Part shown: in pieces, positions 1 to 9,200 of the stretch
How positions within the stretch are numbered: the stretch's first letter is position 1
Layout: every line of letters starts with the position of its first letter
NCBI GenBank assembly: GCA_001465015.1
Contig: LNEO01000293.1
Span: 1 to 32,628 of the forward strand
Origin: Deltaproteobacteria bacterium Ga0077539
Lineage (GTDB): Bacteria > Myxococcota_A > Polyangia > Polyangiales > Ga0077539
Direction: 5' to 3'
Length of the DNA: 32,628 nt
The notes under the pieces: model-generated
Seen by the model: the letters and a program-made list of their open reading frames with translations, nothing else
What the model was told of the DNA's origin: nothing
Databases searched by the model: none
Position numbers and translations under genes: made by a program

Positions 1-133
1 CGAGCGCGGGTACGCGGCGTACGTACCGCGGACAAGCAACGACCTTGGAAAACCCGCGGCGACAACGATCCTACATGTGGTCGTCGCGCGAAGCCGCGTG
101 GCCTTCGAGCGCTCGGCCCTGGTGGGGCTTCGA
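1..133. other. Left-edge non-coding stretch with a hairpin
   Basis: This stretch lies downstream of the thiolase stop. I see no convincing gene in it. An imperfect GC hairpin is present: positions 5-14 pair with 22-30 (nine base pairs, one bulged G, seven-base loop). It has no T-tract, so it is only a weak candidate terminator for the minus-strand operon. Confidence 0.35.
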
Positions 134-1324
134 TCAAAGCGCTTCGAGCACGACGGCGATGCCCTGGCCGCCGCCGATGCACGCAGAACCGACGCCGTAG
201 CGAGCGCCGCGACGACGAAGCTCGTGCACGAGGTGGGTGGTGATGCGGGCGCCCGACGCGCCGAGCGGGTGACCCAGCGCGATGGCTCCGCCGTTGACGT
301 TGGTTTTTTCGCGGTCGAGTCCGAGCTCCTTCTCGACCGCGAGAAACTGCGCGGCGAACGCCTCGTTGACCTCCACGAGGTCCATCTTGTCGAGCCCGAG
401 CTTCGCGCGCTCGAGCGCCTTGCGGATCGCGGGGGCTGGACCGATTCCCATCAGGTTCGGATCGACGCCCGCGACGCCCCACTCGACGAGCCGCGCCAGG
501 GGCGTAAGGCCCTTTCGCTTCGCGAATTCAGCGGTAGAAACCACGAGCATCGCCGCGCCGTCGCAGATGCCCGAGGCGTTGCCGGCCGTCACCAGGCCGT
601 CCTTCTTGAAAACAGGCCCCAGTTTATTGAGCGCCTCGATCGTGCTCTGCGGCCGCGCGTGCTCGTCGACCTCGAACTTCACGGCGCCCTTCTTGGTCTG
701 CAGCTCGACCGGGACGATCTCGGCCTTGAAGCGGCCCGCCTCGTTGGCGGCGGTCCAGCGCTTCTGCGACGTGAGCGCGAGCTCGTCGCACGCGGCGCGG
801 GTGATCTCGTACTTCGCGCCGAGGTTCTCGGCGGTCATCGCCATCGGGCTCTGGCAATACGAGTCGGTGAGCGCCTCCCACAGCGAGTCCTCGAGCTTGG
901 GCGCCTTTCCGAAGGCGAAGCCCTTTCGGCTGCCGCGCAGGACGTGAGGCGCCTGCGACATGTTCTCGGTGCCGCCGACGAGCACGCACTCGGCCTCGCC
1001 GAGGATGAGCTGCTCGGCGCCCGTGATGACCGCTTGAAAGCCCGATCCGCACAGGCGGTTGAGCGTGAGCGCTGGCGTCTCGATGGGCAGGCCGCTCTTC
1101 AATCCCACGTGGCGCGCGCAGTAGATCGCGTCCGCCGAGGTCTGCTGGACGTTGCCGACGATCACGTGGCCGACGTCCGTCTGGAGGTCGACGCGCGCGT
1201 CCGCGAGCGCAGCCTTGGCGGCGTGGACCGCGAGGTCGTTGGCGTTGATGGCTTCGAGCGCTCCGCCCATGGTTCCGAAGGCGGTGCGGCGTGCGGCGAG
1301 GATGACGATTTCGGGACGAGACAT
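134..1324 (-). CDS. Thiolase (acetyl-CoA C-acyltransferase family)
   Basis: This 396-residue protein has the full length of a type II thiolase, which condenses acyl-CoAs or cleaves 3-ketoacyl-CoA in the cytosol. The nucleophilic Cys92 sits in LCGSGFQ. The catalytic His352 sits in NGGAIALGHPLGASGAR and the second Cys382 in GSACIGGGQG. The VNEAFAA motif is also present. The ATG at 1324 is preceded by an AAAGGAG ribosome-binding site about 11 bases upstream. It is the last gene of a minus-strand run and follows the MaoC-type hydratase by 66 bases, so the two probably act in the same fatty-acid or ketoacyl-CoA pathway. Sequence alone does not separate degradative (FadA-like) from biosynthetic (PhaA/AtoB-like) use. 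Confidence 0.95.
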   Translation of the reverse strand: MSRPEIVILAARRTAFGTMGGALEAINANDLAVHAAKAALADARVDLQTDVGHVIVGNVQQTSADAIYCARHVGLKSGLPIETPALTLNRLCGSGFQAVITGAEQLILGEAECVLVGGTENMSQAPHVLRGSRKGFAFGKAPKLEDSLWEALTDSYCQSPMAMTAENLGAKYEITRAACDELALTSQKRWTAANEAGRFKAEIVPVELQTKKGAVKFEVDEHARPQSTIEALNKLGPVFKKDGLVTAGNASGICDGAAMLVVSTAEFAKRKGLTPLARLVEWGVAGVDPNLMGIGPAPAIRKALERAKLGLDKMDLVEVNEAFAAQFLAVEKELGLDREKTNVNGGAIALGHPLGASGARITTHLVHELRRRGARYGVGSACIGGGQGIAVVLEAL

Positions 1325-1335
1325 GACGTGTGTGG

Positions 1336-1342
1336 CTCCTTT
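1336..1342 (-). promoter_or_regulatory. Ribosome-binding site of the thiolase gene
   Basis: The minus strand reads AAAGGAG here, 11 bases before the ATG at 1324. It is one of the clearer Shine-Dalgarno sites in the window and supports that start. Confidence 0.6.
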
Positions 1343-1390
1343 GTGCGCCGCCAGCGCGGCGCGAGACGATGACGACCGCGCCGGGGGCGC

Positions 1391-2260
1391 TCAGAAATCG
1401 ACGGCGCAGTGCGAGAGCACGACGGTGCTTCCGTCGCTGTTCGGGGCGGCGGGCGCGTCCGCGCGGCCCTTGACGCTGGTGCGCGCGAAGACGCGAGCGC
1501 CCTCGATCCAGCCCTCGGTGAGCAGGGTTTCTCCAGGCCAAACCGGCTTGCTGAAGCGACCCTGAATGGACTTCACCTTCGATGAATCTCCGTTCAGTCC
1601 TCGCTGGACCACGGCGCGGGTCATGTAGCCAAACGTCGCGAGGCCGTGGAGGATGGGGCGCCCCTCGAAGCGCTCGACCAGCGGAAACGACGGGTCCGCG
1701 TGGAGCGGATTGACGTCGCCCGAGAGGCGATAGAGCAGCGCCTGCTCGGGCAGCGTGCGCTCTTCGACCGCGAAATCCGGCGCGCGCGAAGGGGGGCTCG
1801 GCTTGCTCTCGGTGGGGCGATCGCCGGTGTTGGTCCCGCTCACGCCGAGGAAGATGATCCCCCAGAACGTCTCGCACACGAGCTCGCCCGTCTCCGCGTC
1901 GCGCGACGCCGTGCGAACGACGGTCTGGGTCATGCGCTTCATGTCGTAGAGCCCGTCGACCGTGGCGGTCGTGTGCAGCGTGGCCTTCGGCGCGAACGGC
2001 TTGTGCAGCGTCACGCGCTGCGTGCCGTGGACGACCTTGTCCATGGGGCCGTTGATGCGCTCGATCGCTCTCATCACCGGCTCGAACGCAGGGATCACCG
2101 CGAACGAAGGCAGCACCTTCGGTCCGCGCCCCTCGTAGAGGTAGTCGAGCTCGTCGACCTTCGCGCCGACGCCCAGCGCGTAGAGCGCGGCGTCCTTCCA
2201 CGAGTACGAGAAGGTGAAGGGCTCGGTCTCTTTGCCCACGGCGTCCAGCGTGAATGTCAT
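1391..2260 (-). CDS. MaoC-type (R)-specific enoyl-CoA hydratase 2
   Basis: The 289-residue protein has the double hot-dog layout of eukaryotic-type hydratase 2 (the MFE-2 domain), which hydrates trans-2-enoyl-CoA to (R)-3-hydroxyacyl-CoA. The N-terminal half shows YALGVGA, then DELDYLYEG and VLPSFAVIP, as in the family. The C-terminal half carries the hydratase-2 motif YRLSGDVNPLHADP with its catalytic Asp and His, followed by ILHGLATFGYMTRAVV. A GTG at 2278 is in frame, but the ATG at 2260 gives the usual MaoC N-terminus; neither start has a strong ribosome-binding site. The gene lies between the presenilin-like gene (34-base gap) and the thiolase, and the hydratase/thiolase pairing suggests acyl-CoA turnover. 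Confidence 0.9.
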   Translation of the reverse strand: MTFTLDAVGKETEPFTFSYSWKDAALYALGVGAKVDELDYLYEGRGPKVLPSFAVIPAFEPVMRAIERINGPMDKVVHGTQRVTLHKPFAPKATLHTTATVDGLYDMKRMTQTVVRTASRDAETGELVCETFWGIIFLGVSGTNTGDRPTESKPSPPSRAPDFAVEERTLPEQALLYRLSGDVNPLHADPSFPLVERFEGRPILHGLATFGYMTRAVVQRGLNGDSSKVKSIQGRFSKPVWPGETLLTEGWIEGARVFARTSVKGRADAPAAPNSDGSTVVLSHCAVDF

Positions 2261-2294
2261 CGCGCTGTCTGGTCGCACACGGGCCCGGGACCGG

Positions 2295-3128
2295 TCAACG
2301 CCCCGCGTACAGCCACAGGAGCCGGGCGCACGCGGCGAGCACCAGCGCCGCGGCGAACGCGACCGCCCCGCGATCCTCGCGGGCGACGTCGCGGCTCTCG
2401 CGCACGAGAAAGACCACGAAGAGACCGATGAACGGAAGCGCGGGCAGGGGTTTTCTGAGGAGCACCGCGACGACCCCCGCCGCGGCGAGGCCGAGCGAGA
2501 CGGCGATGGTCGTGCGAGCGAGCGAGAGCGAGTGTCGTCGCGCCGCGGACAGGTAGAGCGCCGCGAAGATCACGTCTGCAAATCCGAGCATGGGCTCCAT
2601 CGCGCGCGAGGGCGCGATCGGGGCGCTCGCGGCGAGGATGCGCAGCCAGGCGGGGTCTGGCGCCGTCGCGAGGGCGCGGGTGGGGCCTTCGGGGGCGAGG
2701 GCGCTCCAGAGATCTACCGCGGTCGAGACCAGGGCGACGGGCAACAAGTGTCCGCGGTGCGGAACGCGGCTTCCGACGACGGCCCCGACGGTGGTCGCGG
2801 TCAACAAGATCGCCGCTGTCGATCCGAGCCCGCCGAGCACGTCGCGCGCCGATCCTCCGCGCGACCCGAGCGCGAAGAAGAAAGACAGCGCCCCGAGCGC
2901 TGTGCCCACGGCGATCGCGGGCACAGCGCGCCTGGCGCTCGCTCCGAGCGAGGCGAGCACGGCCCCGCGCGCCGCGAGCGCGACGGCCACGATCACCGCG
3001 CTGTACGCCAACGCGAGCGAAGCGAGCATCGGCGGCGCGATTTTCGGCGCGATCAGCGCGAGCGTCGCGAGGGGCGCGAGCGCCGCCGCGGCGAGCAGCG
3101 CGGGTCGATCACGGCGAAGCGCGGTCAT
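2295..3128 (-). CDS. Presenilin-like intramembrane aspartyl protease (A22/GxGD type)
   Basis: This 277-residue, very hydrophobic protein has about nine predicted membrane segments (roughly residues 11-30, 34-58, 69-88, 103-120, 127-145, 179-196, 206-225, 228-242 and 254-274). It resembles presenilin around both catalytic aspartates. Asp139 lies in STAVDLWSALAPEGP (presenilin-1 has ISVYDLVAVLCPKGP). Asp185 lies in LGFADVIFAAL (presenilin LGLGDFIFYSV). A PALP motif at 229-232 stands 44 residues after Asp185, close to the spacing in presenilin-1. Such proteases cut transmembrane helices inside the bilayer. The GxGD glycine next to Asp is Ala here and the YD tyrosine is Val, so activity is uncertain. 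One helix fewer seems to precede the first Asp and one extra follows PALP. Its ATG overlaps the stop of the upstream lipoprotein gene (ATGA). The family call is from remembered motifs, not a search. Confidence 0.75.
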   Translation of the reverse strand: MTALRRDRPALLAAAALAPLATLALIAPKIAPPMLASLALAYSAVIVAVALAARGAVLASLGASARRAVPAIAVGTALGALSFFFALGSRGGSARDVLGGLGSTAAILLTATTVGAVVGSRVPHRGHLLPVALVSTAVDLWSALAPEGPTRALATAPDPAWLRILAASAPIAPSRAMEPMLGFADVIFAALYLSAARRHSLSLARTTIAVSLGLAAAGVVAVLLRKPLPALPFIGLFVVFLVRESRDVAREDRGAVAFAAALVLAACARLLWLYAGR

Positions 3129-6100
3129 CGTGTCGCGACGTCGGGCACGCAGTCCATCGCGCTACGACGCCCGGGAGCCACCGCGTGCCCGCGCAGCGCG
3201 CCGCCTTGCGCTTCGAGCACGAGCGCGCCGCTCGTGAATCGGGAGATCTCCGGCGGGCGCATGGCTGAAAGCGTCCCTGTTCCGGCGGTGACGCGGCGGA
3301 CGCACACGCCAGAGGAGCCGAACTCGACCGTGGATTGAACGCCGTCTTCGCCGCGCAAGAGCCGCACTCCTGTGAGCGCGAGGCCCGCGCGCACAGCGGC
3401 GTTGTGGTCGTTGGCGGAGCTGACCAAGAACGGGGTGTTCGGGCGTCGCTCTGTTCCGCACGGCTGGAGTCGGAGCGGCGCGGGGCCGAGCGAGCGAGGC
3501 TCGTCCGCGGCGCTGCGGTAGAACAAGAGCTCGCGCGAGCCCGTGCGCAGCACGACGACGCCCGTGTTGGTCCCGTCGAAGCCGAGACCGCGAAAGCGTT
3601 GCTCGCGTTGCGTCCACGCGAAGCTGCGAAGCTCTCGGACTGTCCCTCGCTCGTCCGCGCGAAGCACGAGGTCGATCCGCAGCTCGTTGGTCGCGGAGGA
3701 CGGCGTCGAGTTGGTGGTGGGCGGCGCCTCGTCGAGGGGCCCTGTGCTCAATCGGACGGCGAACGAGCCGTCAGGCAACGGCGCGAACTCTGCGATGCGC
3801 GGCGTCGAATCGAGAGAGAGCGGCGCGGCGACCTGCCTCGGGCTGAGCCAGCTTCTCGGCGCCTGGTTGGGCGCGAACGCCACGAGGTCGCACTGTCTCG
3901 GGCGCGCTGCGCCGCCGTAGGTCGTTCTAAAAGAGCAGCGCTCGACGATGGAGAGCCCGCGCGAGACGAAGCGCGGCGCGTACGCCCACTGACTCGCGTA
4001 CCAGCCGGGAGGAGTGTCGAGCGCGGGGAGCGCGCCTCGGCTCGCTGCACGAAACGCTCCGCGCGCGTCGTGACCGCCCCACTCCCACTGCTGCGTGCGA
4101 GGCTGCTCTCTCAGCCAACCGCCCTCGCCGAACCACGTGCTCTCGGCGCCTTCGAGGTCGTTTGCCGGCGCGCAGCGCGTCGTGCCGAACTCGATCTCGC
4201 GCGCGGGGGCGCGTACTTGAATTCGTGCGCTAGATTCATTTTGCGTCTCGAAAGGCTGCGCGCGAGGCGACCCGTGCACGACGACCGGCGGCTCTCCGAT
4301 GAGGCCGTCGCTCGTCCAGACGAGCCGATCAGCGATCGTGCACGCGTGCGGGCTGCACCGGACGCGCACCTCGCCCTCGCCTGCCTCTGCAGGGATGGCG
4401 ATGCCCTGCGGATCGCCGCGAAGCGGCAGGGCGAGGGGGCGCCAGCTCTGACCTCCGTCGTCCGTGCTCCACACGCGGTCGAGGCGCTCTCCGACCGCGA
4501 GGCCTCGGCGCGCGTCGGCCATGGCGACGTCCTTGGCGCCCTGCGGGAGCGCGCGGATCGCGAGGTCGCCGTCGATCGCGCCGATCGCGAGCGCCGCGGT
4601 GTCTTCGATCGAGGCGCGGCCATAGAACGTTCCGTCCTGCGCGAACGCTCCGAAGTCGAGCCTCGCTCTCGGGTCGTTGCGTCGCGGCGGGCGCGCGGTG
4701 TCCGGCGTCGCCGAGTTGCTCTGCACGCGAAGCGGACCAGGAACGCTCTGCTCGAACACCCCCTGCGCGACGCGATACACGACGTGATCGCCCCACGCGG
4801 CGACGAAGGTGGCGCGCCGCTCGACCTCGACGTTGCTCCAGCGCCCTCCTTCGAAGCGACACCAGTGCTGCTGCGTCGTGCGCACGCTGCTGTCGCAGGG
4901 CGAAAACATCCAGAGCGACCTGCCGTCCGACGAAGAAGCCAGCGGCGTGTAGTAGTTGATCGCGGTGGGGGCGGTGAGATTGCTCCACGGACCGATCCCG
5001 TCGCCGGCGAACAGCTGCGGGCGGTAGTACGAGCTGTCGCGGCAGAACGCGACGAGCCGATTGGCCCAAGGAAAATAACGGCACCAGGTCGACGGCGGCT
5101 CGATGTGCACCGGCGCCTGACCGGCGGCCGCGACCCACAAATCGTCCTGGCTGTACCCAGCGGCGCGCTGGTAGGCGCCGAATCGATCGTTGGGCGGGCG
5201 ATAGCCGCTCGCGCTGTTTGCGTAGTACACGCGATCCGGAGGCAGCACGATCGACGGCCTCGCGACGAGCGACGCGCGCGCGCCGGGGCCCTCGATGATC
5301 GCCGCGCTCTCGATGGCCGTCGCGTCGGTGACGCTTCGCTCCGCGCCGGGCGCCAGCCCGCTGAAGGGCGTCGCCGCGCCGCTCGCCTCGACGCGCAAGA
5401 GGCCATCGGCCGCGCGCACGATGAACGCGTCGGTCTCGGGCAACACCGCGAACACGCCGCGGCCCTGCAGGTCGACGATGTCCCACCGCTCGCCGCCGTC
5501 GATCGACCGATACAGCCGGCCCGGAGAAGAGATGATCAGCCCGAAGCGCTCGTTGACGAAGCCCGCGTGGATGAGTGAGGACTGCGCGGGGGCGCTCCAC
5601 CGGCGCACGCCGTCGGCAGAGCCGAACCAGAGCGCGCCGCTGTCGTCGGAGGCCGCGATGCGCCCTGTGCTAACGAAATCGCTCGCGATCCGCGCGCCTT
5701 CGGTGCTCCCGACGCGCTCGAGCGGCGCTGTGAAGTAGGGCGCGCGAAAGAGCGCCCCGTCGCGGCTCACGAAGAGCCAGCTGTCGCGGCTTCGCACGCT
5801 CGACGCGATCCCCCCGAGGACCATGTCTGGCGACCACGAATACGAGCCGTTGCGCTGGCGAACTCTCAGCCCGCCGATCGTGACATACAACGTCCCATCG
5901 GACTCGATCCCCACGCGCTTCGCGGTGGCAGCGCGGGCCGACTCGAGCAGAAACGCCCGCCACGGTCCGCGTGACGCCGCGCTCGCCGCCGTGGCTTGCA
6001 GCGTGTTGGCTGCGCTGCTCGCGGTGAGCGCGATCAGGGCGGCGCTGCGCGTCGGTGCGCTCGCGTCGCGTCGAGACCCGAGGGCTCCGCCGTCCGCGCT

Positions 6101-6277
6101 GTTGAGCGAGCGAAACACGTTGGTCGCCGTGGTCGCGCGCGGCGACGCGGCGGGGCGCGCCGCGCAAGCAGAGACCAAGCACGCCGATAGCGCTGCGATC
6201 ACGCGATGCTTCGAGCTCACGAGGCGACAGAGAGATATAGCAGCGCTGGTCCTGCTTGGCGACACGCGAGCGTTCAT
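3125..6277 (-). CDS. Giant Asp-box beta-propeller lipoprotein B
   Basis: This protein of about 1050 residues is exported. Its N-terminus has a basic stretch, a hydrophobic run and two adjacent candidate lipoboxes (LSAC and VSAC; Cys33 and Cys38 from this start). The body holds beta-propeller Asp-box repeats, including YRSIDGGERWD (near 5480-5515) and WSTDDGGQSWRP (near 4441-4475), the pattern of BNR, sortilin and Ycf48-type propellers. Many further W/F-rich blades are less clear. The ATG at 6277 overlaps the upstream stop as ATGA; a GTG at 6220 would give a more typical 19-residue signal peptide and is an alternative. The reading frame stays open upstream to 6535, but that part lies inside the preceding gene. 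It is a paralogue of the 6274-9366 gene and its stop overlaps the presenilin-like start. Ligand and role are unknown. Confidence 0.8.
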   Translation of the reverse strand: MNARVSPSRTSAAISLCRLVSSKHRVIAALSACLVSACAARPAASPRATTATNVFRSLNSADGGALGSRRDASAPTRSAALIALTASSAANTLQATAASAASRGPWRAFLLESARAATAKRVGIESDGTLYVTIGGLRVRQRNGSYSWSPDMVLGGIASSVRSRDSWLFVSRDGALFRAPYFTAPLERVGSTEGARIASDFVSTGRIAASDDSGALWFGSADGVRRWSAPAQSSLIHAGFVNERFGLIISSPGRLYRSIDGGERWDIVDLQGRGVFAVLPETDAFIVRAADGLLRVEASGAATPFSGLAPGAERSVTDATAIESAAIIEGPGARASLVARPSIVLPPDRVYYANSASGYRPPNDRFGAYQRAAGYSQDDLWVAAAGQAPVHIEPPSTWCRYFPWANRLVAFCRDSSYYRPQLFAGDGIGPWSNLTAPTAINYYTPLASSSDGRSLWMFSPCDSSVRTTQQHWCRFEGGRWSNVEVERRATFVAAWGDHVVYRVAQGVFEQSVPGPLRVQSNSATPDTARPPRRNDPRARLDFGAFAQDGTFYGRASIEDTAALAIGAIDGDLAIRALPQGAKDVAMADARRGLAVGERLDRVWSTDDGGQSWRPLALPLRGDPQGIAIPAEAGEGEVRVRCSPHACTIADRLVWTSDGLIGEPPVVVHGSPRAQPFETQNESSARIQVRAPAREIEFGTTRCAPANDLEGAESTWFGEGGWLREQPRTQQWEWGGHDARGAFRAASRGALPALDTPPGWYASQWAYAPRFVSRGLSIVERCSFRTTYGGAARPRQCDLVAFAPNQAPRSWLSPRQVAAPLSLDSTPRIAEFAPLPDGSFAVRLSTGPLDEAPPTTNSTPSSATNELRIDLVLRADERGTVRELRSFAWTQREQRFRGLGFDGTNTGVVVLRTGSRELLFYRSAADEPRSLGPAPLRLQPCGTERRPNTPFLVSSANDHNAAVRAGLALTGVRLLRGEDGVQSTVEFGSSGVCVRRVTAGTGTLSAMRPPEISRFTSGALVLEAQGGALRGHAVAPGRRSAMDCVPDVATR

Positions 6278-9200
6278 CGCGGGCTGCACCGATCGCGCAC
6301 CGTCGCTCGTCCGGCGACAAACGTCGCTTCGAGCGTCGCGACGCCGTCTCGTCCGAGCGCGGGGCGCACGACGAGCGCCGCGTCGAGCGCGCGCTGCAAC
6401 GCCGAAGGGCGATCGTCGACCGGGTCGACGCGCAGCTCTTCGAAGCAGGCCACTTCGCTCGAGAGCGACCATCGCGCGCGGGCTCCGAGCTCGATCGGCG
6501 CGGCCCGGCCCCGGGCGTAGACAAAGGGCGTCCACCCGCGCTCACTCGTGACGATCCAGGGATGCGAAGGGCGCGGGGGCTGCGCGGCTGCGCACGGGCC
6601 GGACTCGGGGCCGAAGCGCGCTCCGAGCTCGCGACCGTCGCGCTGCGCAGAGACCGAGAAGAAGCGCAGCGCCCCGCGCGGGTCGACCGCGGCGATCCCG
6701 GCCTCTCGACCGTCCCACGCGAGGCCGCGCAGCGGCCACTGCCACGGCGCCCATGCGTACACGCGCGAGCCTGTGAGCTGACCCCTCGCGTCGAACACGA
6801 GCACCGCGTCTGCGCCCTCTGCGTGCTCGACGCTGTCTGTGTCTACGGTGGGCTCGGGGCGCGTGATCCAGGCCGCGAAGCCTCCGTCGTCGAGCGCCTC
6901 GACCGCGTGGAGTCGGCCCGTCCAGCGCTCGCCCGAGAGCCAGTCGCCCACGACGCCGAGCGCTCGGATCGGCTGTCGGTCGCGGGCGAAGGCGAGCTCG
7001 CACGGCGCGTCGCTGGCGCCCAGCGTCACGTTGGCGGCGCAGCGCTCGATCACTGCAAACGAGCGCGTCGCGAGGCGCAATCGCACGATGGGGGGCGGCG
7101 GATTGACCGCGACCGGCGCGGTCGGTGCGGTCGCGATGCTCGAGGCGAGCGGCGAGAGCTGCGTGAACGTCGAGGCTCCTCCGAGGACCCTTTCGCCGTC
7201 GAGCGCGGTCCACCGGGCTCGGGCGCGAGCGCCGTCGACGTCGAGCGTGAGCCAACCGCGCGAGCCTGGGCTGCCGAACACGTCGCTCGAAGCTTGCGCT
7301 CGCGGCGCGGCGCTCGACCGCGGGCGCCCGAAGAACGCCGCCCGTGGATCGCGTGAGGGCGCGGCGCCGCAGAACCACACCTGCTCGGGCGGGCGCATTT
7401 GGGCGCGCGGCTCGCTCGTCGGGCGGGGGCTTCGCTGCTGGGTGTCCTCGTCGGAGACCGCCGTCGCTGCGCGGAGCGGCGGCGCTGCGAGCCAGCTTCG
7501 CCGCGCGAACACGAGCCCGTCGCCGAGGTCGCACGCGACAGGTCCGCACGCGGTCGCCGCGCTCGCTGCGGCGCCGAGCCACCGCGCTCGCCGCTCGCGC
7601 GCCCGGCGGTCGAGCTCGTCGGGCGCCGAGGAGACCCCGTCGATTCCTGGCGACACGGGCGTCCATCGCTCGCCGCGATCCGAGCTCTCCCAGAGGCGCA
7701 GCGGCGCGTAGCCGACGGCGATCACCCGCGATGCGTCGACGACGACGATTCGCTCTGCTCCGACGGGGAGCGCGTTGATCACCGGCGATCGGCCGGGCTC
7801 GAGCCGCACGAAGCGCCGCTGCGCGCCGCGCAGCACGGTGGCCACGATCGCGCCGTCGGGCGCCAGGGTCGCGTCGCTCGAAGCCAACGACGCGGGAAGC
7901 TCGACGCTCGAGTCTCGAGACAGCTCGGTCACGAGCAGGGGCTCGAGCGAGGCTCGCTCGTCGATCGAGCGATCGCGGCGAAAGAGCACGCGACCTGCGG
8001 CGATCGCGATCACGTGTCCGCCCCCTTCGACCTCGCGCGTTCGGGGCGAGTGGTGACCGTCGAGGACGCACCATTGGGTCGGCTCATCGAGGGAGGGCGA
8101 GGGGCGATGACCGCGGGGGTGTGCGCTCTCGAGCTCGTCGCACCCTCCGTCGATCACGACGCCCGAGCCGTCGCTGGCGATGTGCACGCGCGAGGGATCG
8201 ATGGCGGCGAGCGCGCGCGTCGCGGCGCGGCCCAGCGGTTCGAACCCGCGCGCGCTCGAGACGAAATAGCGCGCGCGCGGGTCGTCGCTCGTGTCGTCCG
8301 GGAGGCACTCGACGATCACGCGGTCGCCGAACGGGTGCAGCGCGGGATGGTCGCACGGCGCCTCGACGCGCGAGGCGCCGCGGTCCGCAGGAACGAGCAC
8401 GATCTCGGCGGTGTTCGCGTCGACGAGCGCGAGCGTTCCGTCGCGCAGCAGCGTGGCTCCGAGGGAGAGCGCGAGGGCGCGACCTCGGCTCGGCTCGAAG
8501 AGCGCTGCCCTTGCGAACGCGGCGCTCGCAACGGTGCGGGACGAACGCGCGGAAACGAGCGGCGCTTGCCGCACCTGCGCCGGGCGACTGGCGTCCGGGC
8601 CGAGCTCGAGCCATCCCTGCGCGGTGCGCACGACGAGGCTCGCGCCGCCGATCTCCATCGAGAGCGCGGCGTCTTCGTTGCTGGGCGTCCTCGCGAGCCG
8701 TCGCCGTCGAAACGATCGCCCGCCGTCGGTGGTCTCGAGCACGCGCCCAGGAGCCTCGAGGACGAACCCGCGCTCGGCGTCGGCGAAGGCCGCAGAGATC
8801 ACAGGCTCTTCGAGGACTTCGGGGGCGCGCCGCAGCCCGTCCTTGTCGGCGAAGAAGAGCGTTCGATCGCGGCCAAAGAGCGCGAGGGCTCCGAACGACC
8901 GAGGCGCGATCGGCTGCAGGCGCATCGCGCTCTCTCGGGCGAGGCGCTCGAGCGGGCCGTCGAAGCTCCGCGACACCCACGCCGCGCCGTCCTCGGTGAC
9001 AAACAGCCACGCGGTGTCCGTTCGCCCGGGCTCCAAGGGAGCAGCCGCCGCGATCGGCGCGCGCACCGGCTCGCCGACGATCGAGAGCTCGCCGTTGTCT
9101 GCCTTCGCGCGAAGCCCGCCGAACACCCAGCGATCGACCCCGTCCGCGCCGTCGATCCACCGCGCCACGCTGCTCGTGTCCACGAGCGAGACGGCGATCA

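Noticed and set aside
2295..3128. Type IV prepilin peptidase or rhomboid protease as alternative identity
   Set aside because: Prepilin peptidases have GxGDxKL-type sites and lack PALP; here the site reads GFADVIF and PALP is present. No rhomboid GxSG site is present.
3335..5578. 747-codon plus-strand open frame, with similar ones at 7399-9759, 12257-14224 and 14264-16708
   Set aside because: They mirror the lipoprotein genes on the other strand. Their translations are Arg/Glu/Ala-rich and lack family motifs, while the opposite strand has signal peptides and domain repeats.
6278..6535. N-terminal extension of lipoprotein B up to 6535
   Set aside because: It lies inside the coding end of lipoprotein A, is Arg-rich, and would bury the signal peptide; the ATGA overlap at 6274-6277 is the more natural start.
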